Notes: generated by a model not told the origin, from the letters alone. A DNA stretch of 64,000 nucleotides from Massilia antarctica (GCF_015689335.1 NZ_CP065053.1:7068001-7132000); one strand, 5' to 3'; shown: positions 45,851 through 55,420, counted from the first letter of the stretch. Numbers and translations: made by a program.

Positions 45851-48201
45851 CTGACCGGGCGTCCGCCGACGGCGTCGGTGAGCGCCTGCTGCAGCGCCGA
45901 GACTTCGTCCTGGGCAAACGCGAGCAGCGCGTCCTTGTCGTTGCTGCGCTGATAAACCTGCTTGATCAGGGCGACCCCGCGCAGGCGCAGCAGCGGCGGT
46001 ACATTGCGCCGCAGCACGCTTTTGCGCAGGCTGTCGGCCAGCGCGCGCGCCTCGCGCTCGCAGCGCTGGTCGTTCAATTCTTGCAACTGGGACAGCTTGT
46101 GGGCGAGGCTGTCGCCCGTGTCGGCCGCGTCGAGGATGCCGCTGCGCCGCACGGCGGCCGGCTGCGCGCCCTCGGCCAGCCAGCGCGCCTCAACGCCGTG
46201 CCCCTGCCGCGCCGGGGGCATCTTGCTGTCCTGGGGGTGCCCATCGTCGCTGCTGGGCACCTGCTCGCGCAAGTTGACCAGCTTTTGCTGCAGGCGCCGC
46301 GCGGCGTCCAGGTCGCCCTGCTCGCTCAGGGTCGAGGCCAGCCGGGTCTGGCTGGTGATGGTGTCGGGATGGTCGGCCCCGAGGCAGCGCTCGCGGCTTT
46401 TGGCCAGCAGTTCGAGCATCCCGCGCACCCCGCCCAGGTCGCTCTGGGCCGCCATAATCTCGGCCAGCAGCTCGCGCGCCTGCATGGTGGACGGATGGTC
46501 GGGCCCGGCGTGGCGTTCGCGCGCCGCCGCCACGCTTTCCTGCAGCTTGCGCGCATTGCCCAGGTCGCCCAATTCCAGCAGCAGGGCCGCCAGTTGCTGG
46601 GCGCAGCGCAGACTATCCTCGTGCTCGCCGCCGAGCAGGCGCTCTCTTCCTTCCAGCACTCTTTCGTAGACCATGCGCGCGCGGCTGAATTCGCCATGGC
46701 GGGCCAGGGTCTGGGCTTGCCCCGCCAGGCGGTCGAGGGTATGCACGTGGCCGCAGCCGAGCACCCGCTCGCTGGCTTCGATGAGCTGTTCGTGCAGGGC
46801 CAGCGCGCGCGCGAACTCGCCGGCCTGGGCCAGGGTGGCGGCCAGCGCGGCGCGCGCGGCCAGGGTGTCGGGATGGTCGGTCCCGAGCAGGCGCGCGCAA
46901 TCGTCGACCAGCAACTCCTGCAACAGGCGCGCCTCGGCCAGGCGGCCCTGCTGGCGCAGCAGCACCGCCAGCAGGGCCCGGCTGGCGCGGGTGTCTGTAT
47001 GCTCGTCGCCGAGCAGTCTCTGGCGCAGGCTGGTACATTCTTCGAAGCAGGCGAGGGCTTCGTCGACCCTTCCCAGGTCGCGGTACAGCAGGCCGAGCTG
47101 GTGCAAGTCGAGCGCCAGCGGCAGCGACAGCGCCGTGGCCGCGCCGTGGCCGAGGCGCTCGCGGGCCGCGCCGATGGCGGCGCACAGGCGCACCTCGGCA
47201 TGCGATTGCCAGGGAAAATAATTGCCGGTCATCCAGTCGAGCAGGGTGGCGAAGGTGCGCTCCAGCGAAAAGCGGTCGCCATCGCGGTCGGCGGCGCACG
47301 CGAGCGGCTCGGCGCCGGCCACGGCATGGATTTGCTGCAACTGGATTTCATCGAAATAGCTGTCGAGCGACATCCGCGCCAGGCCGTAGCACTGGCGCAG
47401 CAACTGCTCGATCACGCTCTGGTAGCCGGCCAGGGCGCGCTGCGGGTCGCCGCGGCGCCACTGCAGGCGGCGCTGGACGTCGGCGCTGTCGATCGCGGCC
47501 GGCAGCGGATAGACCAGCAGCGGGCGCTGTTCATCCTCGTGGCTGCAGCGGTAATCGATGGCGCGCGTGACCACCCCGGACAGCCCGTCCAGGCTGCGCT
47601 GGTCTGGTGTGAACACGGCCACCAGGCGGCGCGGCAGCAAGGTAGTGCAGATGCTGACGGCGGCCGAGCGCCCGCTGCGCGCGTCCACCAGCACGTGGGC
47701 GAAGCGCTGCGCCATGAATTCGCCGAAACAGCGGAACAGGGCCGGACAGGCATCGAACAAGCCATCCCAGTCGAACTGGTCGGCGCGTTCGCCGTAACTG
47801 TCGTCGAAGCGGCCGGCGCGCATCAGGTACAGGGGACGGCTGTGGTCGACCCGCTCGACGAACGGTTCCCAGTCGACCGCCTCGAGCACCTGGCGCGCCA
47901 GCGCCGCATCGTCGCGCGCCGCCGGGCCGCGCCCAAGCAGGCGCAGGTGATCGCGGCAAGCCTGGAAATATTCCAGCAGGCCGGGCCGTTCAGCGGAGCG
48001 CCCGAAGGTATGGTGCAGGCCGGGCGCGGCGGTATCGAAATCGATCATCAGCACCGGCACGGTCGCATTCTGGCGCCCGGACAGCAGCACCGCCATGGAG
48101 GACAAGGCCATGCTGCGCGCCGCGCCGCTCTCGAACGCGTAGAACGTCGTCACCTCGCCTGCGCTGGCCAGGGGTGGCAGGGTAATGCGTTTGATTTCCA
48201 T
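45841..48201 (-). CDS. Degenerate KGGVGR-ATPase/TPR protein
   Basis: 786 residues. Residues about 14-60 (V-T-T-F-Y-A-F-E-S-G-A-A-R-S-M-A-L-S-S, then V-L-M-I-D-F-D-T-A-A-P-G-L-H) align with the KGGVGR-variant ParA/SIMIBI ATPases, whose usual motif is T-F-Y-x-Y-K-G-G-V-G-R-T-M-A-L. The P-loop Lys is Glu here and the Gly pattern is broken, so ATP hydrolysis is doubtful, though the Walker-B-like D-F-D is kept. Residues about 365-640 are seven 42-residue kinesin-light-chain-type TPRs (A-R-x-L-x-E-x-x-x-x-x-R-E-R-x-L-G-x-D-H-P-D-T). It starts 10 nt after the TIR gene with AGGAG, so the two form an operon. In actinobacteria similar TPR proteins pair with TIR-like proteins in the FxSxx-COOH systems. 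Function here unknown; likely conflict or signalling. Confidence 0.75.
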   Translation of the reverse strand: MEIKRITLPPLASAGEVTTFYAFESGAARSMALSSMAVLLSGRQNATVPVLMIDFDTAAPGLHHTFGRSAERPGLLEYFQACRDHLRLLGRGPAARDDAALARQVLEAVDWEPFVERVDHSRPLYLMRAGRFDDSYGERADQFDWDGLFDACPALFRCFGEFMAQRFAHVLVDARSGRSAAVSICTTLLPRRLVAVFTPDQRSLDGLSGVVTRAIDYRCSHEDEQRPLLVYPLPAAIDSADVQRRLQWRRGDPQRALAGYQSVIEQLLRQCYGLARMSLDSYFDEIQLQQIHAVAGAEPLACAADRDGDRFSLERTFATLLDWMTGNYFPWQSHAEVRLCAAIGAARERLGHGAATALSLPLALDLHQLGLLYRDLGRVDEALACFEECTSLRQRLLGDEHTDTRASRALLAVLLRQQGRLAEARLLQELLVDDCARLLGTDHPDTLAARAALAATLAQAGEFARALALHEQLIEASERVLGCGHVHTLDRLAGQAQTLARHGEFSRARMVYERVLEGRERLLGGEHEDSLRCAQQLAALLLELGDLGNARKLQESVAAARERHAGPDHPSTMQARELLAEIMAAQSDLGGVRGMLELLAKSRERCLGADHPDTITSQTRLASTLSEQGDLDAARRLQQKLVNLREQVPSSDDGHPQDSKMPPARQGHGVEARWLAEGAQPAAVRRSGILDAADTGDSLAHKLSQLQELNDQRCEREARALADSLRKSVLRRNVPPLLRLRGVALIKQVYQRSNDKDALLAFAQDEVSALQQALTDAVGGRPVSAQ

Positions 48202-48211
48202 GTTGCTCCTC

Positions 48212-48823
48212 TTATTTTTTCGGAAAAGTCAGATCCGGCAGATCGCGCCACACGGGTGGGACATCGGGAAGCACGAATTGGTTGCAATCATGGCCGACAG
48301 GGGTGTATTTTTTTTGGTATTCATATTGCATGACAATCCTGCTCACGATTTTCTTGATATCGGGCAGGAACTCGGGATGCGATTTCAAGTCGCCCGTCGC
48401 CATCGTGAAACGCGAAAAATCGACGTAAAAGCTGGAACCAGCGATCTGGGGCGGCAGACAGTCCGGGTGCAGGGTCATGATCACCGGAATAATCAAGTGG
48501 CTGGGCATGGTGTACCAGCGGCTTCGCTCGGCCTCGATCGCCTTCATGGCGGCGAACTCGCGCCGCGTGTAGCCGTGCGCCTCGTACTTGGGCGTGTAGA
48601 TCAGGATCATGGTCACGCTCTCGCACAGCGCGCGCGCGATGCGGCGGTCGATATCGTCGCCGCCGCCGAGCTGTTCCGTATCAATGAAGAGCTCCTCTTC
48701 ATTGTCAAAATACGGTTCCAGATAGCAGCGGATGGCATCCGACAGGGCAATCTTGAACGTGTGCATCAGTCCGTCGCGGCGGCCGTGGGCGTAACTAAAG
48801 AAACAGCCATAACGGATTGCCAT
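48212..48823 (-). CDS. TIR-domain protein
   Basis: 203 residues. The first 130 form a TIR fold: Y-G-C-F-F-S-Y-A-H (strand A), D-N-E-E-E-L-F-I-D-T (strand B and box 2), I-A-R-A-L-C-E-S-V-T-M-I-L-I-Y-T-P-K-Y and Y-T-R-R-E-F, whose Glu89 is at the place of the NADase catalytic Glu. The C-terminal 70 residues (P-E-F-L-P-D-I-K-K-I-V-S and a Trp-containing end) resemble those of bacterial TIR-like proteins paired with TPR-ATPase partners. The ATG at 48823 has GGGAGG; the frame is open further up without support. It is the first gene of a two-gene unit and diverges from the oxidoreductase at 49017. Bacterial TIRs often degrade NAD or make cyclic ADP-ribose signals in phage defence; activity here is inferred only. 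Confidence 0.78.
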   Translation of the reverse strand: MAIRYGCFFSYAHGRRDGLMHTFKIALSDAIRCYLEPYFDNEEELFIDTEQLGGGDDIDRRIARALCESVTMILIYTPKYEAHGYTRREFAAMKAIEAERSRWYTMPSHLIIPVIMTLHPDCLPPQIAGSSFYVDFSRFTMATGDLKSHPEFLPDIKKIVSRIVMQYEYQKKYTPVGHDCNQFVLPDVPPVWRDLPDLTFPKK

Positions 48824-49016
48824 GTCAGCCTCCCTCTCCGGTGGTCCCACTGATGCGCTCGCGCTGTCGACTTTAACAAGCGCGACAGAGCTGGCCTTGC
48901 GCGGGCGCAAACGGCCGGGCGGCCCGCCCTCCCCTTTCCCGCCTGCGCGGAAATTAAGGCATAATCAAAAATCAAACGGTCGTACTATTTTTTAACAACA
49001 CTCATCGGAGACACCA

Positions 49017-49997
49017 ATGAAAGCCGTGGTTTGCAAAGCGTGGGGGCTGCCCGACAGCCTGGTAGTGGAACAAGTGGCGGCCCCGGTGGCCGGACCGGGC
49101 CAGGTGCTGCTGGACGTCAAGGCGGCCGGGGTCAACTTCCCGGACGTGCTGATCATCCAGGGCAAGTACCAGTTCAAGCCCGAACTGCCATTCACCCCCG
49201 GCAGCGAACTGTCGGGCGTGGTCGGCGCGCTGGGCGAGGGTGTCACCAACGTCAAGCTGGGCGACCGGGTGATCGCGTTTACCGCCCAGGGCGCGTTCGC
49301 GCAGCAGATCGTGGTGCCGGCCCAGGCTGTCATGCCTATGCCGCCCGGCATGGATTTCGACACCGCCGCCGCCATCACCCTCACCTACGGCACCTCGCAC
49401 CACGCGGTGGTCGACCGCGCCGCGCTCAAGGCAGGCGAAACCATGCTGGTACTGGGCGCGGCCGGCGGGGTCGGCCTGGCGGCCATTGAAATCGGCAAGG
49501 CGCTGGGCGCGCGCGTGATCGCGGCGGCGTCGAGCGACGAAAAACTGGCGGTGTGCCGCGAGCACGGCGCCGATGCCACCATCAATTACAGTACGGAAGA
49601 TTTGCGCGAAGCGATCAAGGCCGCCACCGACGGCAAGGGGCCGGACGTGATCTACGATCCGGTCGGCGGCATCTACGCCGAACCGGCCTTCCGTTCGATC
49701 GGCTGGCGCGGGCGCTACCTGGTGGTCGGTTTTGCCAACGGCGAGATCCCCAAGCTGCCGCTCAACCTGACCCTGCTCAAGGGCGCCTCCTTGATGGGTG
49801 TGTTCTGGGGCGAGTTCGCCAAGCGCGAACCGAAGGCCAACCTGGCGGCCATGCGCGAACTGATGGGATGGCTGGCCGAAGGCAAGATCCGGCCGCGCAT
49901 TTCAGGCCGCTACACCTTGGAACAGACGGCCCAGGCCCTCAACGACATGGCCGCGCGCAAGGTCACCGGCAAGGTGGTGATCGTGCCGGACGCGTAA
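49017..49997 (+). CDS. Quinone-oxidoreductase-like MDR enzyme
   Basis: 326-residue NAD(P)H-dependent medium-chain reductase of the quinone oxidoreductase branch. There are no structural or catalytic zinc Cys clusters. The cofactor motif is G-A-A-G-G-V-G-L-A-A-I-E-I-G-K-A-L-G-A (about residues 146-165), followed by A-A-S-S-D-E-K and N-Y-S-T-E-D-L. The A-A-x-x-T-Y-G-T region that often follows G-M-D-F-D-T-A-A-A is present. GGAGAC precedes the ATG. Monocistronic; electron acceptor unknown. Confidence 0.88.
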   Translation: MKAVVCKAWGLPDSLVVEQVAAPVAGPGQVLLDVKAAGVNFPDVLIIQGKYQFKPELPFTPGSELSGVVGALGEGVTNVKLGDRVIAFTAQGAFAQQIVVPAQAVMPMPPGMDFDTAAAITLTYGTSHHAVVDRAALKAGETMLVLGAAGGVGLAAIEIGKALGARVIAAASSDEKLAVCREHGADATINYSTEDLREAIKAATDGKGPDVIYDPVGGIYAEPAFRSIGWRGRYLVVGFANGEIPKLPLNLTLLKGASLMGVFWGEFAKREPKANLAAMRELMGWLAEGKIRPRISGRYTLEQTAQALNDMAARKVTGKVVIVPDA

Positions 49998-50053
49998 GGT
50001 CCGGCACGGCGGCGGCGCTGCGCCGCCACTGACCGCTCGAATGAACGGACGCT

Positions 50054-50893
50054 TCACACCTTCGGGGCGAAGGCGGCGTTCAGTACCGACTGGTCGAAGC
50101 CGTTGCCGGCATTGCCGCTGGCGGCGTAGCGGTACAGGGTCGCCGCATAAATGCCCGACAGCGCGTTATGGGTCAGCAAGATTACAATGCCGCCGAGCAC
50201 GCCGAAGGCCACCGCGACACCGGCCAGCAAGGTGCTGCCCACGGTGATGCCGAGGCCGACTCCGGACAGGGTGACCAGCACCACCAGGAACATCAGCATG
50301 CCGAAGAACAAGCTCATGCCCGACTGGCCAACCACGTTCTCGCCCCAGGTCTGCTTGAGCAGGGCGGCGCTTTGCTTGATCGATTCGATCGGCCCGGTAT
50401 CGCGCGCCACCAGCACCGGCACCACCAGGAAGGTGGCCACGGTCCAGCCCACGCCGATCAGGCCGACGATGAAGCGGCCGACGAAACCCAGGCGTTCCTG
50501 GATCGCGCGCAGGATGACGCCGACGGTGGCGGCAATGACTGCATAACCGAGAATCGTGCCGAAGCGGCTGTTAGCGATGCGCATGCCATCACCCAGGGTC
50601 GGCGCGCCGCCGTCCATGCGGATCAGGGTGGCGCCGACCAGGGCGGCATTAAAGTAGAACATCACGCAGTACTGGCTGACATAGAACAGGAAAGCGAGCC
50701 CATACCAGGCGCCCTCGCTCGCCCCGATGCCGTCGAAGGAACCGAGGCCGAATGCCGGCAGCATGAAGGCCAGCACTACCGCCAGCGACGCCGCGCCGGA
50801 AATCAGGGGGAACATCAGAAGGTGGCTGTCCTGGCGCAGGACCACGGCACTGGCTTTGACAAGGTCGAAACTGCGCGTAAATCGTTCGAACAT
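50054..50893 (-). CDS. DUF6159-type integral membrane protein
   Basis: 279 residues with about six membrane segments. The start M-F-E-R-F-T-R-S-F-D-L-V-K-A-S and the loops with L-M-F-P-L-I-S-G and Y-C-V-M-F-Y-F-N-A-A-L-V-G resemble the DUF6159 family. The function of the family is unknown. A perfect AAAGGAG site lies before the ATG at 50893. Convergent with the oxidoreductase gene. Confidence 0.7.
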   Translation of the reverse strand: MFERFTRSFDLVKASAVVLRQDSHLLMFPLISGAASLAVVLAFMLPAFGLGSFDGIGASEGAWYGLAFLFYVSQYCVMFYFNAALVGATLIRMDGGAPTLGDGMRIANSRFGTILGYAVIAATVGVILRAIQERLGFVGRFIVGLIGVGWTVATFLVVPVLVARDTGPIESIKQSAALLKQTWGENVVGQSGMSLFFGMLMFLVVLVTLSGVGLGITVGSTLLAGVAVAFGVLGGIVILLTHNALSGIYAATLYRYAASGNAGNGFDQSVLNAAFAPKV

Positions 50894-51068
50894 GGGTTGA
50901 ACTCCTTTGAGGGGTGCGATGCAGGAAAATATTTCCGATGCACATTGCCGCACAAAGTAGCACAAATTATGTGGTCAATCGATCAATCAATGATTTTTCG
51001 CACTTTTTGTTGATGACGTCCAACAATCGCAGCCGGCCGTCATCGCTTGACGGCCTCGGGCGACAGCG

Positions 51069-52892
51069 CTACTTGGCCTGCTGGGCGATCCAGGCATTGA
51101 TCTTGGTTTCCAGCAGCGCCAGCGGCAAGGTGCCGTCGGCCAGTACCGCATCGTGGAACTTGGCCAGGCTGAACTTGTCGCCCAGCGCCGACTGCGCGCG
51201 CTGGCGCAGCTCCATGATTTTCAGCGCCCCCACCTTGTAGCCCAGCGCCTGGCCCGGCCACGCCATGTAGCGTTCGGTCGCGTTGCGCGCATCTTCCTCG
51301 GTACTGCCGGCTTCATCGACCAGGAAGCGCATGGTTTGCTCGCGCGTCCAGCCCTGGGCGTGCAGGCCGGTGTCGACCACCAGCCGGGCCGCGCGCATCA
51401 TGTCGAGCATCAGGTGGCCGGCGTAGGCGTTCGGGTCTTCGTACAGGCCCATTTCCTTGCCCAGCGATTCGGCGTACAGGGCCCAGCCTTCGACATACGC
51501 ATTGTTGCCGCCGAACTTGCGGAACTTTGGAATCGGCAATTCCTGCTGCTTGGACAGCTGGAAATGGTGGCCCGGCTGGCCTTCGTGCAGGAACAGCGAG
51601 GTCATGCGCGTGCTGGCGTACTTGGCCGGATCGGGAATCACGGCCCAGAAAATGCCCGGACGCGAGCCATCCCCCGCCGCGGCCGTGTAATGGTCGGACG
51701 CGGTATCGCGCGACAGGGCCGGTTCGGCGCGGATTTCCAGCGGCGCCTTGGGCAGGGTCGCAAACAGGCGCGGCAGCATCGGCAGGATGCGCGCGTTCAG
51801 CGCCCGATAAGCCTGCAGCACCTCTTCCTCGGTCTTGAACGGCCGGTACTTGGGTTGCTGCGTCAGCCAGCGCGGCAAGCCGGCCGGCGTACCCGTATAA
51901 CCGAGCTTGGGCGCCAGCTTGGTGAATTCGGCATTGATGCGGGTCATCTCGGCCAGCCCGATGCGGTGGATTTCCTCGGGCGAGAGCGCGCTCGTGGTTT
52001 GCGCCGCCACCCAGGCGCGGTACCAGTTGCCGCCGTCCGGCAGGCTGCCCCAGCCGGCCGTGTCGCGCGCGGCCGGCAGGTATTCGGTCTCCAGGAAGGC
52101 GGCCAGCTTGCGCAAGGATGGCAGCACCTGCACCCGCACCGCTTCGCGGTAGGCGCCCGTCATGCGCGCCTTTTCGCCCTTGCTGAACGATGCCGGCAGC
52201 GCGCGCGCGGGCGCCGAAAAGGCGCTCGTGTCGACCGTGGCGGCGGCCAGCGCCTTGATCTGCGGCAGCAGCGCCTGCACCAGTGCCTTGGGCTGCACCA
52301 CGCCCTGTTTGATGCCGGCGCGCATGTTGGCAATCGCGACATCGGTCCACTGCGGCAGCGCCGTGATGCGCTTGAGGTAAGCCTGGTAGTTGGCCACCGT
52401 GACCAGCGGCTGCGAGCCGTCGCCGGCACCGAAATTGGCCAGCAGCACGGGCAGGCTGTCCATGTGGCTCATCGGCAGCAGGTAATCCTTGAACGACTCG
52501 AAGCGCAGCAGGTTGCTGACTTCGAAAGCGAGCACGTCGTAGGTGGTCAGGTCGAGCGGCGTGAGTTTGCTGCGGTCGATCCGGGCCAGCGCGTCGCGCA
52601 CCTCATGCAGCATGGCGAACTGGCGCGCGCGCACGGACGGCAAGATGTTCATCGGCAGCAAATTGTCGAAACGGTTGTCGCCCGAGACGGTGGCGTTGAT
52701 CGGCTCGTAGCGCGCCTGCTCCTCGTAATAGCGTTCGGCCAGCCCGGCCAGCTGCACGGCTGGCGCCGCGACCGCTGTCTTGGCCGGATCGGCGGCGCCG
52801 GCCGCCAGCGGCTCGGCGGCATGCAGCGGCGGCGCCGTCACCACGGAGGCGCCCAGCAAGGCGGAAAGTAGTAGCGAGCGCAGCACGGTCAT
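51069..52892 (-). CDS. DUF885 zinc metallopeptidase, exported
   Basis: 607 residues with a Sec signal peptide (cleavage near L-H-A-A, residue 26). The DUF885 family is mainly helical and carries a zinc-peptidase motif, here L-H-E-G-Q-P-G-H-H with both His and the Glu, and a downstream third-ligand region E-G-W-A-L-Y-A-E-S-L. Related proteins are carboxypeptidase- or dipeptidase-like. It follows the dinG-type gene by 3 nt, with AGGAC inside that gene, so the two are cotranscribed; a shared function is not evident. Confidence 0.87.
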   Translation of the reverse strand: MTVLRSLLLSALLGASVVTAPPLHAAEPLAAGAADPAKTAVAAPAVQLAGLAERYYEEQARYEPINATVSGDNRFDNLLPMNILPSVRARQFAMLHEVRDALARIDRSKLTPLDLTTYDVLAFEVSNLLRFESFKDYLLPMSHMDSLPVLLANFGAGDGSQPLVTVANYQAYLKRITALPQWTDVAIANMRAGIKQGVVQPKALVQALLPQIKALAAATVDTSAFSAPARALPASFSKGEKARMTGAYREAVRVQVLPSLRKLAAFLETEYLPAARDTAGWGSLPDGGNWYRAWVAAQTTSALSPEEIHRIGLAEMTRINAEFTKLAPKLGYTGTPAGLPRWLTQQPKYRPFKTEEEVLQAYRALNARILPMLPRLFATLPKAPLEIRAEPALSRDTASDHYTAAAGDGSRPGIFWAVIPDPAKYASTRMTSLFLHEGQPGHHFQLSKQQELPIPKFRKFGGNNAYVEGWALYAESLGKEMGLYEDPNAYAGHLMLDMMRAARLVVDTGLHAQGWTREQTMRFLVDEAGSTEEDARNATERYMAWPGQALGYKVGALKIMELRQRAQSALGDKFSLAKFHDAVLADGTLPLALLETKINAWIAQQAK

Positions 52893-52895
52893 GGC

Positions 52896-54968
52896 TTAGT
52901 CCTGAGGTTCTTGAAGCGGTTTGAAAAAGGCGATCACGTCTTCCTGCAGGCGGGTGCGCTTAAACGATGGCAAGCTTTGCCAGACCCGCTTGCCGTACGA
53001 CTTGGAAATGAGGCGCGGGTCGCAGATCATCAGCACGCCGCGGTCGGTCTCGTCGCGGATCAGGCGCCCCGCTCCCTGCTTGAGGTTGATGATGGCCTCG
53101 GGCAGGGTGTGGTGCATGAAGCCGTTCAAGCCCTGCTTTTCCATCACATCGATGCGCGCGGCCAGCACCGGGTCGTCGGGCGGCGCGAAGGGCAGCTTGT
53201 CGATGATGACCAGGGATAGCGCATCGCCGCGCACGTCCACCCCTTCCCAGAAACTTTGCGAGCCGACCAGCACGCCGTTGCCGGCATTGCGGAAGGAATC
53301 GAGCAATTCCGTGCGGCCGCGCTCGCCCTGGACGAACAGGGGAAAGTCCAGCCCGCGCTTGGCGAATTCGTCGCGCAAACGCTCGGACACCTGCTTGACC
53401 GCGCGGATCGTGGTGCACAGGAAAAAGGTACGCCCGCCCGCCGCTTCGATCACCGGCAGCGCGCTATCGATGACGGCATCGGTGTAGCCGAAGGAATTCG
53501 GTTCCGGCAGCCCATTCGGCACGTACAGCAAGCCCTGCTGCTCGTAATTGAACGGACTCGGCCAGGTCTTGGCCGGCTCGCCGGTGAGACCCATCTGGTT
53601 CGAGAAATGTTTAAAATCGTTCTTGACCGCCAGGGTGGCCGAGGTAAAGATCCAGCTGCGCGGCGTGCCTTCGCGCTGATTATTGAAGATCGGCGCGATC
53701 GACAGCGGCGTCTTGTGCAGTTGCAGGGACGAGGAAAAGGCTTCCACCCACAGCACCGCCTGGTCGCCTTCGACCACTTTCCCCTTGCCATCCTGCTTCC
53801 AGGCGTCCAGCGCGGCGGCCAGCTCGACCGCGCGCACGCGCACCTGCTCGATGGTTTCGGCGCGCGCCGCCTGGTCTTCCAGCACGTCGATCATCTCGGC
53901 CAGCTTTTCCTTGAGCGTGTTGAGGGCCGGGAAAAACTCGGACGAGGGCATGATCTGCGCCAAGGACAGGCGCATGATGTCTTGCGGGAAGGTCAGGCGC
54001 AGGTCGCGCGCGGCCTTTTCGACCACGGTCACCACCTTGGCCCAGTCCGGGCCGCCGCGCGCGTGCGCCAGGCCCTCGGCCAGCACGTCGCGGCACAGTT
54101 CCAGGATTTGCGAGGTCGAGACGGTCTGGCCGAAGAACAGGGTGGCGGTGTCGGGCAACTGGTGCGCTTCGTCGAAGATGATGGTATTGGCCGACGGCAG
54201 CAGCTCGGCCACGCCGGTATCTTTCAGCGCCACGTCGGCGAAGAACAGGTGGTGGTTGACCACCACCACGTCGGCCTGCTGGGCTTCGCGGCGCGCCTTC
54301 ATCACGAAACAATCCTGGTAATACTGGCACTCGGCGCCCATGCAGGTGTCGCGCGTGGAGGTGACCAGGTTCCAGATCAGGGCGTTTTCGGGCACCTTGG
54401 CCAGCTCGGCCTTGTCGCCGGAGGTCGTCATCTTGATGAAGCGCGAGATTTCGCGCAGGTTGCCGACATCCTCGCGCGAGGTCATGCGCCCGTTCTGCAG
54501 GGTGCGTTCCAAGTGGTAGTGGCAGACGTAGTTCGAGCGGCCCTTGAGCAAGGCCACCGAGACCGGCGCCTTGAGCGCGGCGCGCACGGTCGGAATGTCG
54601 CGCAGGAACAACTGATCCTGCAAGTTCTTGGTGCCGGTCGAAATGATGGTCTTGCCGCCCCATAGCAGCGCCGGGACCAGGTAGGCGAAGGTTTTTCCGG
54701 TGCCGGTGCCGGCCTCGGCGATCAGGGTGCTCTGGTCGGCGATGGCCTGGGCGATCGACTTGGCCATCTCGGTTTGCGAGCGGCGCGGGCTGAAACTGCC
54801 GACCGAGGGCGCGAGCGGGCCGCCCGCGCTGAACAGGCGGTCGACTTCGGCATCATGCTTGCCGGCCGGTGCGGTGTCGGCGCCTTCGGCGGCCTCAGGG
54901 AGCGCTTGTGGGAGCACGGCAGGGAGCGCGTCGCGTGGCGCCCCGGGCGCAAGTAGTTGGTCGGTCAA
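52896..54968 (-). CDS. DinG/YoaA-type ATP-dependent DNA helicase
   Basis: 690-residue XPD-like superfamily 2 helicase. Walker A is A-E-A-G-T-G-T-G-K-T-F-A-Y; the iron-sulphur Cys ligands are in Y-V-C-H-Y-H and D-T-C-M-G-A-E-C-Q-Y-Y-Q-D-C; the DEAH box is F-D-E-A-H-Q-L-P; motif VI is Q-G-A-G-R-L-I-R. This set fits YoaA/DinG, which resolve replication-blocking structures. The N-terminal 50 residues are Ala/Pro-rich. The start is a TTG at 54968 with no strong ribosome site; the true start could be internal. Confidence 0.93.
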   Translation of the reverse strand: MTDQLLAPGAPRDALPAVLPQALPEAAEGADTAPAGKHDAEVDRLFSAGGPLAPSVGSFSPRRSQTEMAKSIAQAIADQSTLIAEAGTGTGKTFAYLVPALLWGGKTIISTGTKNLQDQLFLRDIPTVRAALKAPVSVALLKGRSNYVCHYHLERTLQNGRMTSREDVGNLREISRFIKMTTSGDKAELAKVPENALIWNLVTSTRDTCMGAECQYYQDCFVMKARREAQQADVVVVNHHLFFADVALKDTGVAELLPSANTIIFDEAHQLPDTATLFFGQTVSTSQILELCRDVLAEGLAHARGGPDWAKVVTVVEKAARDLRLTFPQDIMRLSLAQIMPSSEFFPALNTLKEKLAEMIDVLEDQAARAETIEQVRVRAVELAAALDAWKQDGKGKVVEGDQAVLWVEAFSSSLQLHKTPLSIAPIFNNQREGTPRSWIFTSATLAVKNDFKHFSNQMGLTGEPAKTWPSPFNYEQQGLLYVPNGLPEPNSFGYTDAVIDSALPVIEAAGGRTFFLCTTIRAVKQVSERLRDEFAKRGLDFPLFVQGERGRTELLDSFRNAGNGVLVGSQSFWEGVDVRGDALSLVIIDKLPFAPPDDPVLAARIDVMEKQGLNGFMHHTLPEAIINLKQGAGRLIRDETDRGVLMICDPRLISKSYGKRVWQSLPSFKRTRLQEDVIAFFKPLQEPQD

Positions 54969-54996
54969 GGTGGCATTTCAGTAAAGCGAAGACGGA

Positions 54997-55197
54997 TCAG
55001 GCCGGGACATCAGGCACCAATTGCATTTTCAACAGGGTAATATGGTCTTTCAGTTGCAATTTGCGCTTTTTAAGGCGGCGCAGCTGCAACTGGTCGTGGT
55101 GCCCGTCCAGGGTCAACATGTCTATGACCGCATCCAGGTCGCGATGTTCCACATCGAGTTCGATCAGGCGGCGCTGGATAGTGTGGGCATCGTTCAT
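54997..55197 (-). CDS. DUF465 (YdcH-like) small protein
   Basis: 66 residues, a helical hairpin: R-R-L-I-E-L-D-V-E-H-R-D-L-D-A-V-I-D, then L-Q-L-R-R-L-K-K-R-K-L-Q-L-K-D-H-I. The E-H-x-x-L-D and L-K-K-x-K-L-x-L-K-D motifs are typical of the DUF465 family of unknown function. An ATG three codons earlier (55206) is an alternative start. It lies 28 nt before the helicase gene on the same strand. Confidence 0.85.
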   Translation of the reverse strand: MNDAHTIQRRLIELDVEHRDLDAVIDMLTLDGHHDQLQLRRLKKRKLQLKDHITLLKMQLVPDVPA

Positions 55198-55420
55198 GTG
55201 TGGCATTCCAGACAAGTTCATTTCAAAAATTTCATCAACTGCTGCCCAAAAACGCATACAATCGGAAACAATTTTTGTCGCACAGAAAATTACCTCCGCT
55301 TGCAACAAGGAGGCGACTCAGTGCATAGTTTAATCTACGGCGCCGTTGCAGCCAACACTATCGCATACGACAGCCGAGAGAGTCGTATGGTAACGCAGCC
55401 AGGACTTTTACCCCAAGCAT

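Noticed and set aside
46081..48333. 750-codon plus-strand open frame over the TPR gene
   Set aside because: Composition-driven shadow of the TPR repeats; no motif, no start signal.
45841..49016. Full FxSxx-COOH (RiPP-like) system
   Set aside because: Only TIR and TPR components are visible; no radical-SAM maturase and no small F-x-S-x-x precursor was found on either strand nearby.
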